A stretch of 64,000 nt of DNA from positions 1,302,001 through 1,366,000 of the forward strand of contig CAWHMK010000001.1 of NCBI GenBank assembly GCA_963830545.1, written 5' to 3'. This DNA comes from DATGJX01 sp963830545 (GTDB lineage: Bacteria; Vulcanimicrobiota; Vulcanimicrobiia; Vulcanimicrobiales; Vulcanimicrobiaceae). Positions 45,455-54,132 of the stretch are shown here, in pieces. The notes beneath the pieces are model-generated. The model did not search any database and had not been told where the DNA came from. It saw only the letters and a list, made by a program, of their open reading frames with translations. The first letter of the stretch is position 1; the number at the start of each line of letters is the position of its first letter. A program made the translations under genes and the position numbers.

Positions 45455-46186
45455 TCAGTGGTCCTCCGCAATCGCCAGCGAGAGATAGACGATTGCGAGT
45501 AGGGTGAACACGAACGCTTGAATGGTGCCGACGAAGAAGTTGAAAAACTGGATGAAAAACGGCACGACCGTGACGGCGAGCGAAAGATTCACCGGTCCGA
45601 GCATCACCTTTGCGGTGATGATCGAGGCGATGATGATGAACAGCAGTTCGCCGACGAAGATGTTGAAGAACAGACGAGCGGCCAGCGTCGTCGGCCGCAA
45701 GATCTCGTCTACGACGTTCAGCGGAAAGAGCGCCGGAAACGGTTTGAACAGGTGCTTGAGGTAGCCCGGACCCTTCTTGCGAAACGCGACGATCTGAATA
45801 AGGAAGAACACGGTCAGCGCGTACGGCACGACGGTGTTGAGGTCTGCCGTCGGAGAGCCGCCGAACGGCAGCCCTACCACCTTGAAGGGAAGCATGCCGA
45901 ACTGATTCAGCAAGAAAATGAAAATGAACAGCGCGACGAAGAACGGGACGAAGGGCTCGCCCTCGGCTCCCAGCACGCCGTACGCGAGGTCCGCGATGTA
46001 GTTCATCACGCCTTCGACGACGAACTGACGCTTGCTCACGCGCGCGCTCCGGTAACTTGCGCCGATCCAGGCAAAGAACGCGAGCGCGACCACCATGACG
46101 AGCCACGTCGTCATGACGGTGTCCGCGTGCACCTGACCGATAACCGGCCAGTTCCACGTTATATGCTCGCCTATTTGCTCGTGCAC
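45455..46186 (-). CDS. atpB: ATP synthase F0 a subunit
   Basis: A 243-residue channel subunit with five to six membrane helices. The essential Arg lies in PTTLAARLFFNIFVGELLF, and the last helices contain FFVGTIQAFVFTLLAIVYLS. It overlaps the atpI stop by 16 bp. The frame is intact. Confidence 0.96.
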   Translation of the reverse strand: MHEQIGEHITWNWPVIGQVHADTVMTTWLVMVVALAFFAWIGASYRSARVSKRQFVVEGVMNYIADLAYGVLGAEGEPFVPFFVALFIFIFLLNQFGMLPFKVVGLPFGGSPTADLNTVVPYALTVFFLIQIVAFRKKGPGYLKHLFKPFPALFPLNVVDEILRPTTLAARLFFNIFVGELLFIIIASIITAKVMLGPVNLSLAVTVVPFFIQFFNFFVGTIQAFVFTLLAIVYLSLAIAEDH

Positions 46187-46629
46187 GAACTATGCTTCCG
46201 TCGATGTGCGCCTCGCAGACTCAGTGCGAAAAGCGCGAGCGGCGTAAAGAACCCGATGAAGTAGCACCCAAGCGTCCATAACGAAGAGACCCGGAGAGCC
46301 AGCACCACGGGCACTATACCGAAGAGGCTCAGCCGAAGAAAACTACTTAAGACGAACACCGGCACGTTCCGGCGTTCGAGAAGTCGTTCGTTTCCGGCCA
46401 TCGACAGCAGCGCGTTTCCCACTCCTGCAACTCCCCCCACGGCAAGCGCGAGGCCAAACCACGGGTACCAAACGGTTAGAGGGAGAGCAGAGATGGCGAC
46501 GACGAGCAGCGTACCGATCGATGCGCTCCGCTTGAGTTTGCTGTAGAGCGCATCGTCTGCCGCCGCTTCGGCGGGGGTGTAAGTACGGCGGGCCGGGGCG
46601 CTCTCCTCCCAATCGTCTTCCCAGCTCAT
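46171..46629 (-). CDS. atpI: ATP synthase subunit I (AtpI)
   Basis: A 152-residue protein: acidic/disordered N-terminus (MSWEDDWEESAPARRTYTPA), then four hydrophobic segments in the AtpI pattern. AtpI helps assemble the c ring. The ATG overlaps the atpZ-like stop (ATGA). Confidence 0.85.
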   Translation of the reverse strand: MSWEDDWEESAPARRTYTPAEAAADDALYSKLKRSASIGTLLVVAISALPLTVWYPWFGLALAVGGVAGVGNALLSMAGNERLLERRNVPVFVLSSFLRLSLFGIVPVVLALRVSSLWTLGCYFIGFFTPLALFALSLRGAHRRKHSSCTSK

Positions 46630-46819
46630 GGCGAGCGGATGGCGTCCGCGACCAGGCGAAAGGCCGCGTATCCGCCGATGACGACGCCCCCGAAGAGCGC
46701 GTACATGACGAGGTCGCTGCGGTTCAAGCGGTGGTCCAAGACGATGCCTGCGACGATCGCCACGATTACGGTAGCGGCAAAGTCCCGCCCGCCGCCACGA
46801 TCGCGAGCGGACCCTTCAC
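46626..46819 (-). pseudogene. atpZ: AtpZ/AtpI family two-helix protein, one frameshift near 46775
   Basis: From GTG 46819 (overlapping the wecB stop) the frame reads VKGPLAIVAAGG and stops early. Restoring one G in the GGG run gives DFAATVIVAIVAGIVLDHRL, NRSDLVMYALFGGVVIGGYA and FRLVADAIRSP, ending at TGA 46626. The corrected length is 64 residues with two membrane helices, the AtpZ pattern. Its place before atpI at the head of the atp operon supports this. The open reading frame is too short to be found without correcting the sequence. Confidence 0.75.
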
Positions 46820-47970
46820 TTTGCGGGAGTGCGAAAGGCTTTCGGGTAAGCGCCGCCTCGCAGCCTCGCGAGCAGCCACTCGACGATGCGCTCGGAGGCC
46901 TGGCCGTCGCCGTATGGGTTGACGGCCCGCGACATACGCTCGTAGCGGCGGGGGTCGGTGAGCAGTGCGGTTGCTGCTTCTACGATGCGCTCGCGAGATG
47001 GACCGATGAGCTCCAGCGTGCCGGCATCGACGCCCTCGGGGCGCTCGGTTTCCTCACGCATGACGAGCACCGGTTTACCCAAGCACGGCGCCTCTTCCTG
47101 AATGCCGCCGGAATCGGTGAGGACGAACGTGCACTCGCGCACTGCGCTGACCATTTCGGCGTAGTCGAGCGGATCGTCCAGTATGACACCGTCCTGCGCG
47201 CCGAGCACGGCATAGGCGACCGGACGCACGCGCGGCGAGGGATGCACGGGCCACAGAATTTGCGGACGCATCGGCAGATGCACGACGTCGCGCATCGCCT
47301 CGCACATCTCCCGCATGTGCGCGTGATTCTCGCGGCGGTGCGCAGTCACGATGATTACCGGGCGCGAGTGATCGAGCCGATCCCATCCCGGCGGTTTTGG
47401 AAGATCGGTGCGGTGCGCCGTCTGCAAGAATGCGTCGATTACGGTGTTGCCGGTGACGATCACGTTCTCTTCCGGGATGTTTTCGCGGAGCAAGTGATCG
47501 CGCGCAAGCGTCGTCGGCGCGAAATGATAGGACGCGATAGTTCCCGTCAAACGGCGGTTCATCTCCTCGGGAAACGGCACCCATGGATCGCTCGTGCGCA
47601 GCCCCGCTTCGACGTGGCCCGCGGGAATCTGTTGATAAAATGCGGCTAGCGCCGCAGCCGTGCTCGTCGCCGTGTCTCCATGCACGAGCACGATGTCGGG
47701 ACGTGCGATCTTGAGCACGCCCTCCATGCCGATGAGCACTCGCGTCGTAATGTCCGTCAGCGTCTGATCGGGCGTCATGATGTCGAGATCGTAGTGCGGA
47801 CGGATCTCGAAGAGGTCCAAGAGATCGTCAAGCATTTCCCGATGCTGCGCCGTCACGCACACGATGCTTTCGATTTGCGGATGTCGCGAGAGCGCGTGTA
47901 CGACGGGTGCCATCTTGATCGTATCCGGACGCGTACCGAACACGGACATGACGCGCAGCGGCGTGCTCAT
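46816..47970 (-). CDS. wecB: UDP-N-acetylglucosamine 2-epimerase (non-hydrolysing)
   Basis: A 384-residue GT-B-fold enzyme interconverting UDP-GlcNAc and UDP-ManNAc for surface polymers. Motifs: VFGTRPDTIKMAPVVHALSR, VHGDTATSTAAALAAFY, GHVEAGLRTSD, VTAHRRENHA, DSGGIQEEAPCLGKPVLVMR and ETERPEGVDAGTLELIG. The ATG overlaps the upstream glycosyltransferase stop. Its position next to atp genes matches mnaA in Bacillus. Confidence 0.96.
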   Translation of the reverse strand: MSTPLRVMSVFGTRPDTIKMAPVVHALSRHPQIESIVCVTAQHREMLDDLLDLFEIRPHYDLDIMTPDQTLTDITTRVLIGMEGVLKIARPDIVLVHGDTATSTAAALAAFYQQIPAGHVEAGLRTSDPWVPFPEEMNRRLTGTIASYHFAPTTLARDHLLRENIPEENVIVTGNTVIDAFLQTAHRTDLPKPPGWDRLDHSRPVIIVTAHRRENHAHMREMCEAMRDVVHLPMRPQILWPVHPSPRVRPVAYAVLGAQDGVILDDPLDYAEMVSAVRECTFVLTDSGGIQEEAPCLGKPVLVMREETERPEGVDAGTLELIGPSRERIVEAATALLTDPRRYERMSRAVNPYGDGQASERIVEWLLARLRGGAYPKAFRTPAK

Positions 47971-49055
47971 TCGAGGACGACGCTCACGTGCGGAGTCTGG
48001 GACGGCGCCGAAGCGATGCGCACGCCACGGAACCCGCCGGCGAGAAAGAGCGCGACGGCGCCGAGCACGATGCAGATCGCGTAGATCAGCAACACCGCCT
48101 GTCGCACGTTGAGACCGTACCGGAAAATCAATTGATGATGAAAGTGCCCGCGGTCGGCCTCCGTGATCTTCTTTCCGGAGCGCGCTCGCCGGTAGATGGC
48201 CGCAGCCGTGTCCAGAATCGGAAGCGCGAGCACGACCATCGGCGCGATGAGGCCCACTGCGATCGCGGTCTTACTGGTCCCGATGATCGACACCGTTGCA
48301 AAAACGTAGCCGATGAACAGCGATCCCGTATCGCCTAAGATGATGCGCGCCGGGTTGAAGTTGAACGGTAGAAAGCCGATCGCGGCGCCCGCGAGCGCGA
48401 CGACGACGAGCGCCACTGCCGGATTGCCTTTTGTGACTGCGATAGCGAACAGGAAGACGCACGAAATTGCGGTGAAGCCGGTGAGCAGCCCGTCCAATCC
48501 GTCGATGAAATTGATGGCATTCATCATCCCCAAATACCAGAGAAGCGTGATTGGAACGCCGAACCAGAGCGGGAAATCGACGTACTGGTGCGTCACCGGA
48601 TTCAGCACGTCCGAGATCGTGAAACCGTATACCATCGAAATTCCGGCCACGACGAGTTGCGCGATGAATTTGTAGCGCGGCCGCATGCCCATGAGATCGT
48701 CCCACAAGCCGACCCCTAAAATCAGCATGCTTCCGAAAAGCAGGCCGATCAGGTTGTGCACGCTCGCTAGTTGATCGCGCAGCTGATCCGGAAGCGTGTC
48801 GTGCGGATCGACCGGAAAGAAGCCGTGGACGTGCGTAAGCGCGATTCCCAACACGGCGAACAGCGCGAACGCAAAACCGAAGAAGACCGCAACGCCCCCG
48901 ATGCGCGGCTTCGGGACGTCGTGCATGCGCCGGTCGCCGACCTCGTCCATCATGCCGACGTGGTGCGCGAGCCGGATGATGAACGGCGTGAGCAATGACG
49001 TGGCGACTCCGGCGAGCACGAGTGCCGCTATATAAATGTACAGCGGGGCAGTCAC
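47967..49055 (-). CDS. Undecaprenyl-phosphate GlcNAc-1-phosphate transferase (WecA/TagO family)
   Basis: A 362-residue membrane enzyme of the MraY/WecA superfamily with about 11 helices, starting at GTG 49055, which overlaps the comEB stop (GTGA). Catalytic motifs: MHDVPKPRIGGVAVFFGF, LWDDLMGMRPRYKF, NAINFIDGLDGLLTG, GDTGSLFIGY and the HFHHQL loop that determines the WecA/TagO type of sugar recognition. Together with wecB it would start synthesis of a cell-surface glycan on undecaprenyl phosphate. Confidence 0.92.
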   Translation of the reverse strand: MTAPLYIYIAALVLAGVATSLLTPFIIRLAHHVGMMDEVGDRRMHDVPKPRIGGVAVFFGFAFALFAVLGIALTHVHGFFPVDPHDTLPDQLRDQLASVHNLIGLLFGSMLILGVGLWDDLMGMRPRYKFIAQLVVAGISMVYGFTISDVLNPVTHQYVDFPLWFGVPITLLWYLGMMNAINFIDGLDGLLTGFTAISCVFLFAIAVTKGNPAVALVVVALAGAAIGFLPFNFNPARIILGDTGSLFIGYVFATVSIIGTSKTAIAVGLIAPMVVLALPILDTAAAIYRRARSGKKITEADRGHFHHQLIFRYGLNVRQAVLLIYAICIVLGAVALFLAGGFRGVRIASAPSQTPHVSVVLE

Positions 49056-49489
49056 GAACGCACGCCCTCGAGCGAGCCGAATGCTTGAAGACTGACGCCC
49101 GCCTCCGACAAGAGTTCCTGCGCGATCGCATCCGGATAGGCAACCTCGTAGATGATCTTGCGAACGCCGGCGCTGATGAGCAGTTTCGAGCAGTTCACGC
49201 ACGGCTGATGCGTGCAGTACGCCGTAGAGTTGGAAAGGTTCACGCCGTGCAGCGCGCCCTGCACGACGGCATTCGCTTCGGCGTGCGTCGCGCGCATGCA
49301 ATGATCGCTAACGAGCATGCAGCCCACTTCCGTGCAGTGCGGCACTCCGCGCGGCGATCCGTTGTAGCCGGTCGTCAGAATGCGATGCTCGCGCACGAGA
49401 ACGCATCCGACCGACGCGCGCGGGCACGTCGCGCGCGTTGCGACGGTGCGCGCGATTTGCATGAAATACTCGTCCCATCCCGGGCGCAT
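49052..49489 (-). CDS. comEB: dCMP deaminase family protein (ComEB)
   Basis: A 145-residue zinc-dependent deaminase. Zinc ligands are His69 in THAEAN, with catalytic Glu71, and Cys97/Cys100 in QPCVNCSKLL. The N-terminus RPGWDEYFMQIARTVATRA is typical for dCMP deaminases, which supply dUMP for thymidylate synthesis. The neighbours upp and tagO match the clostridial upp-comEB-wecA-wecB order. Confidence 0.94.
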   Translation of the reverse strand: MRPGWDEYFMQIARTVATRATCPRASVGCVLVREHRILTTGYNGSPRGVPHCTEVGCMLVSDHCMRATHAEANAVVQGALHGVNLSNSTAYCTHQPCVNCSKLLISAGVRKIIYEVAYPDAIAQELLSEAGVSLQAFGSLEGVRS

Positions 49490-50176
49490 GAATCCTGGCG
49501 TTTCCCCTCGGGCGAACCGCGACCGGTACGGAACTCGTGCTGCCGAACATGCGATCGCCGGCGTCGCCCAAACCCGGAACGATGTAGCCGTGATCGTTCA
49601 AACGTTCGTCGAGGCGATCCGGTGACGATGCGCACTTGCGGATGAGCAGCCTGAATTCGTCGCACGCCCTCGGGCGCTGCAATCAAACTGACGAAGTGCA
49701 CTTCGTCCGCTCCGCGCGAAACGAGCGCGTCGATGGCCGCCGCGCCGGAATTACCCGTAGCGAGCATGGGGTCGAGCACGAACACGTGCCGCTGCGAAAG
49801 ATCTTCGGGCACGTTCGCGTAATACGGCACCGGCTGCAGCGTTTGCGGATCGCGGTAGAACCCGAGGTGCGCGACGACCGCATCGTCGATCACGGCCAAA
49901 AACCCCGGAAGCAAGCCGAGACCTGCGCGCAAGATTGGCGCAACTACTGGGCGCACGGCGATACGGTTTGCAAGCGTGGACGTAATCGGCGTAACGACGT
50001 CCTCGCCGCGCATCGGCAAGTTGCGCGTGGCCTCGTACGCGAGAAACGTGCCGAGTCTCTTCGAGCAGTTTACGGAAAACCGGCGTAGGCGTGTCCCGAT
50101 CGCGCAGGCGCGCCAGGCGATCGGCCACGGCGGGATGTTCGACGACCAATAGCCGTTCCTGCGAGACTTTTCCCAT
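49490..50176 (-). pseudogene. upp: Uracil phosphoribosyltransferase, frameshifts near 50055 and 49620
   Basis: From ATG 50176: MGKVSQERLLVVEHPAVADR and LRDRDTPTPVFRKLLEET. After a shift near 50055 come FLAYEATRNLPMRGEDVV, PVVAPILRAGLGLLPGFL and the PRPP loop VFVLDPMLATGNSGAAAIDA. After another shift near 49620 comes LDERLNDHGYIVPGLGDAGD and RMFGS, ending near 49539. The exact stop is not clear, since this last frame stays open beyond the comEB start, so a third indel is likely. The enzyme salvages uracil to UMP. Corrected length about 210 residues. Confidence 0.9.
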
Positions 50177-50281
50177 GTCGCTTGGCCATCAGTTGGCGAC
50201 GGGCGGGAGAGACTCTTGCCGCTCGCTGCTCAGGAGTTGAAACGGAGCGCGCTCGAGACGAGGGAGCGGTACGGCTGCAAA

Positions 50282-51517
50282 TCAGCTTTCGAGAGAAGGA
50301 ACATCCGCCGCGGCGAGATTTTCGTTTGCCGGCAAAAATACGCCAACTGCCAGCATGAACGTTGCGAGATAGGAAACGCTCGTCGCGATTGCGCCGCCGG
50401 CGATTCCGACGCGGGGCAGCGAGACTACCGTCACGATCGCGCAAATAATCGCGGAGGCGAGACGCAGCAGCATCGGAATTTTCGGCTCGCCCAGTTGCTG
50501 GGAGAAAAAGGTTCCGAGCGCACCCATCATGCTGTAGGCAACGATCCCCGGGAGCAGCAGTTGCGAGACGAGCACTGCGCCCGCAAACGCCTTTCCGTAG
50601 ACGATGGGGACCAACAGCGGCGTCAGTGCGCTAACGACCGCGGCCGCGACTATCGTGAGGGCGAAGGAGTGGCGCATGCACGCCGCCGTGGCTTCCGCAG
50701 CCTCCGTTCGCGTGCCGCGCGCGATGCGCCCGAACGAAGCGGTCACCATCGGCCGCGTGAGTCGGTACAGCATTTCCCCGATGGCGATGCCGATCGAATA
50801 CACCCCCAGCGCGCTCTGCCCGAGAATGAACATGATCAGAAAGACGTCGATGCGCGAGTTGAGGAACAATATCGCGCTTCCCAACCCAATCTGAAAAGCG
50901 TATCGCAACTGTTCGCTAACGATGGGCCCGCTGTCGTCGCCTTCGGTCAGCTTCGCATACGGCGCCACGCGCAAGGCCGTGTAGATCGCGGTTGCAATGT
51001 AGCCCGCGAGATACACCAAGAGCACCACGCCGATGTTCGCGTGAAAGAAAAGCAGCAGCGGCACGTACAGCAGGACCGGGCCGATTCCGGATAGGATCGA
51101 CTGTCTGTTCACGCTTTTCACGTCGGAGTCGGCCAAGAAGAATCCGGTCGCGGACTGCGTGAAAAGAGCGAACGGCGCCGCGGCGGCAACGAAGAGCAGA
51201 ACGCGCTGCGAAGGGATCAGGATGCCGGCGGCCGCCAGCCCGATCGCTATGGGAAGCGATGCGGCGGCCAGCACGCGCAACATGGTTGCGACCAGCACGG
51301 CGCCCGATCGCTTCCGTATCGTGAATTGCCACGAAATTGCGTTTGCTTGCCCGTTGAACACGACGACCATCGCAAGCACGCTCACGGCATACGTGAGCAG
51401 GCCTTTGGGCCCCGGGCCGAGGACGCGCGCCATGACGATCGACCCGCCGATTCCGGTCGCCTGCACGGCTAAGCGCGTAAAAAACGTCTGGACGCTCTTC
51501 GTTGCGATTTCGCCCAT
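50282..51517 (-). CDS. Oligosaccharide flippase (Wzx/MOP superfamily)
   Basis: A 411-residue polytopic protein with about 12 helices, beginning MGEIATKSVQTFFTRLAVQA, typical of polysaccharide transporters in the MOP exporter superfamily (GIGGSIVMARVLGPGPKGLL). It would flip undecaprenyl-linked sugars. It lies 105 bp upstream of upp in the same direction, and diverges from the GINT1-like gene. I placed the start at ATG 51517, since the upstream codons are Arg-rich and non-conserved. Confidence 0.88.
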   Translation of the reverse strand: MGEIATKSVQTFFTRLAVQATGIGGSIVMARVLGPGPKGLLTYAVSVLAMVVVFNGQANAISWQFTIRKRSGAVLVATMLRVLAAASLPIAIGLAAAGILIPSQRVLLFVAAAAPFALFTQSATGFFLADSDVKSVNRQSILSGIGPVLLYVPLLLFFHANIGVVLLVYLAGYIATAIYTALRVAPYAKLTEGDDSGPIVSEQLRYAFQIGLGSAILFLNSRIDVFLIMFILGQSALGVYSIGIAIGEMLYRLTRPMVTASFGRIARGTRTEAAEATAACMRHSFALTIVAAAVVSALTPLLVPIVYGKAFAGAVLVSQLLLPGIVAYSMMGALGTFFSQQLGEPKIPMLLRLASAIICAIVTVVSLPRVGIAGGAIATSVSYLATFMLAVGVFLPANENLAAADVPSLES

Positions 51518-51702
51518 TCGTGCATCGTACCAAGATTTCACGGCAGCGACGTGGGCTCTCCAATCCCGCGCGGCAGGCCATGGGTCCCTGCGCGAGCGCC
51601 GCATGCATGACATGAGCCGAAAGCACCGGGACGCTCGCCTTACCGCTCCTACCCCATAGCGGCGGCGGCAGGCAAGCCAATATATGTCATGATTTTCAGA
51701 CC

Positions 51703-53367
51703 TTGGAGTACGGCCTGATTGTCACCGGCGGGCGTTTGCGCACCTGGCAGCTGAACTGTATTGAACGGCTGCATCAGTCGAAACTCGCGCGCCTGCGCTG
51801 CATAGTCAACGACACGGCGCGCGGCGGAAGCGAGTCCGCATCGCTCGCCGGCATTCGTGCGCTCGAAACCGACCTTCGTCAGTTCGATCTTGCCTCGTCC
51901 GATGCGCAAAGCGTCGAACACGTTACGCGCGCCGCGCCCGTCGATTTTTATTTACTCCTCGGGGACGAGGCATCGGGCGCGCCATTCATCGGTGCCGCGC
52001 CGTACGGTGTCTGGTATTTCGCCCACGGCGACGTGCGGAATTTCTCCACATCCGAGCCGGGCTTCTGGGAATTGTATTTCGATCACGACGTGACTGCCGC
52101 GTTCCTGCTGCAATTGCGCGGTGACGGCACGGCCGGCGTTCCGCTGAAATTCGGCTACATGCCCACCAAACACGAATCGTTCGAACTGAACGCCGCAACC
52201 GCGTGCGACGCGCTCGCTCGCTGGCCGCTGCACGTCTGCTGGGACATCGCGCACGGTGCGGCTCATTATTTCGATTCCGCGCCGATCCCCAAGCCTGCGA
52301 TGCATTATGGCCGCCCTTCGCGGCTGCAGATTGCAAAGGTGCGCTTACGTGAACGGCGCAAGCGCGCGGCTGCGTATATTCGCGGACATTGTTACAAGGT
52401 TGAATGGACGGTCGGCTGCGTTCGGGAGTCTCCGGCGGACTTCATCGGCGCAGACCGCGCCGCCGACGTTTCCTATTTGCTGCCGCGGAGCAAGAACCGC
52501 TACTTCGCCGATCCGTGCCTCTTGACGCGCGACTCACGCGCATATCTTTTCTGTGAAGAGTATCGCTGCGACACGGGCTCCGGCAGCGTAGCTTTTACCG
52601 AACTCGGCGGCGGGACCGCGGCAGTTCCGCGCACTGCAATACGGGAACCGCACCACCTTTCTTATCCGCACGTCTTCGAACACCGCGGCGAAACGTTCTG
52701 CATTCCGGAAAGCGGCAAGATCAAGAAAGTTTGCTTGTACCGCTGCGTCGAGTTTCCGGGCACATGGGAATTCGTGCACATCCTGATCGACGGCTTCGAA
52801 GCCGCCGACAGCACGATCCTCCAGCACGAAGGCCGCTGGTGGCTGTTCTGCACGAGCAGCGAAGCGATGGAAAAAGGCTACTATTCACATCTGTATATTT
52901 GGCATGCCGAAGACTTATTCGGAACGTGGGTTCCCCACCTCGGAAACCCCGTGAAGATCGACGCTCGCTGCGCTCGGCCTGCGGGACCGTTTTTCACGCA
53001 TGAAGGCCGCTTGTACCGTCCCTCGCAGGATTGCGCGCGTTCGTACGGAGGCGCCCTGCGCATCAATTGCGTCGACGTGCTGACGCAAGAAGCGTTCGAA
53101 GAACACGTCGTCGGCACGATCAGGCCGCCGAAGTCCGGATACACGCGCGGCCTGCACACGATCTCCGCTGCGGGGCAGTGGTGCGTCGTCGACGTCGAGC
53201 GCTACACGTTCGATCCTGCAGGCGCAGCCTACGCATTTAAACTAGCGGCAAAAAACGTGCTGCTGCGGCTCGGGATGCCGGAACGCAGCATCGACCGGCT
53301 TCGCCGCAAACCGAAGGACTCGGAAAGGACGGAAATTGCTGCCGCGCAGCCGTTCAAAAGCGAGTAG
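51703..53367 (+). CDS. GINT1-like (glucosamine inositolphosphorylceramide transferase N-domain) glycosyl-modifying protein
   Basis: A 554-residue protein. Residues 1-200 resemble a formyltransferase-like N-domain (MEYGLIVTGGRLRTWQLNCI). Residues 235-500 form the beta-propeller-like region seen in the family named after plant GINT1: RYFADPCLLTRDSRAYLFCE, HHLSYPHVFEHRGETFCIPE, FEAADSTILQHEGRWWLFC and RPAGPFFTHEGRLYRPSQDC. The start is TTG 51703, since no better start lies in frame. In bacteria the function is untested. Neighbours suggest a role in modifying a surface glycan or glycolipid. Confidence 0.75.
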   Translation: MEYGLIVTGGRLRTWQLNCIERLHQSKLARLRCIVNDTARGGSESASLAGIRALETDLRQFDLASSDAQSVEHVTRAAPVDFYLLLGDEASGAPFIGAAPYGVWYFAHGDVRNFSTSEPGFWELYFDHDVTAAFLLQLRGDGTAGVPLKFGYMPTKHESFELNAATACDALARWPLHVCWDIAHGAAHYFDSAPIPKPAMHYGRPSRLQIAKVRLRERRKRAAAYIRGHCYKVEWTVGCVRESPADFIGADRAADVSYLLPRSKNRYFADPCLLTRDSRAYLFCEEYRCDTGSGSVAFTELGGGTAAVPRTAIREPHHLSYPHVFEHRGETFCIPESGKIKKVCLYRCVEFPGTWEFVHILIDGFEAADSTILQHEGRWWLFCTSSEAMEKGYYSHLYIWHAEDLFGTWVPHLGNPVKIDARCARPAGPFFTHEGRLYRPSQDCARSYGGALRINCVDVLTQEAFEEHVVGTIRPPKSGYTRGLHTISAAGQWCVVDVERYTFDPAGAAYAFKLAAKNVLLRLGMPERSIDRLRRKPKDSERTEIAAAQPFKSE

Positions 53368-54091
53368 CGTATACGTCGCCGTGGCGCTCGCGGCCGTCCG
53401 GCCCGAGGTTTCCGCGCGTCAGCACGGTTCGGTAACCGCGCTCGCGCAGGAGCCTGGCGATGGCGCGGTTTGCCGGCTCGCCGTCGATGAGCGCATGCCC
53501 TTTCACCCAGAGTTTCGGCGTAACCGACAGCAGACGATCCATCCCCGCGAGTACCTGCGCCTCTGCGCCCATCACGGTGATCTTGATGAAATCGCACCGC
53601 GTAATGCCGTGCGCAGCGAAAATGTCGTCGAGACGATCGACTGCGATGTTCACTTCGGAGGCGTACTCGTCCGGGCGCATCGCGCGATCGTGCTGGGTGC
53701 CGGCGTGGAGCATGATATGGCTGCCGGGGAGCGTTGGATGCATGTGCAAGATTTGCGTGCTGCGTTCACTCCAGGCGCCCATAGGAATGACCGTCAAATT
53801 GTCGATTCCGCGCTCGGCGATCCGCTGCCGTATTGCATGCAGATTGTCGGGCGCCGGTTCGACTGCGATGACGCGGCCCCGCGGCCCGACCAGGCGCAAC
53901 ATTTCCCAGAGCTCGCCCTTCCCGACCGCACCGACCTGAGCGACCGTGTCGCCGCGAGCAATACCGAGTTGCAGCGGCGCGAGCCGCGTGCGTTCGGCCA
54001 GCGTGTATCTGATAGCACTACCCATTCTGCCGCGCGGCAGAAGCGGGAGCGCTTCGATAAGTCTGAGCCAAACGGTTCTTCGAATACTCAT
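53354..54091 (-). CDS. FkbM family SAM-dependent methyltransferase
   Basis: A 245-residue methyltransferase. The SAM-binding stretch is around GDTVAQVGAVGKGELWEML with RVIAVEPAPDNLHAIRQRI. The usual FkbM motif FIKIDVEGAE appears here as FIKITVMGAEAQVLAGM, with the Asp and first Glu replaced. It typically O-methylates a sugar or polyketide. It is convergent with the GINT1-like gene, overlapping its 3' end by 14 bp. Confidence 0.8.
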   Translation of the reverse strand: MSIRRTVWLRLIEALPLLPRGRMGSAIRYTLAERTRLAPLQLGIARGDTVAQVGAVGKGELWEMLRLVGPRGRVIAVEPAPDNLHAIRQRIAERGIDNLTVIPMGAWSERSTQILHMHPTLPGSHIMLHAGTQHDRAMRPDEYASEVNIAVDRLDDIFAAHGITRCDFIKITVMGAEAQVLAGMDRLLSVTPKLWVKGHALIDGEPANRAIARLLRERGYRTVLTRGNLGPDGRERHGDVYATRF

Positions 54092-54132
54092 GTCTGCATT
54101 ACTCGACGCATCATAACTTGTGGGAGCCTGCA

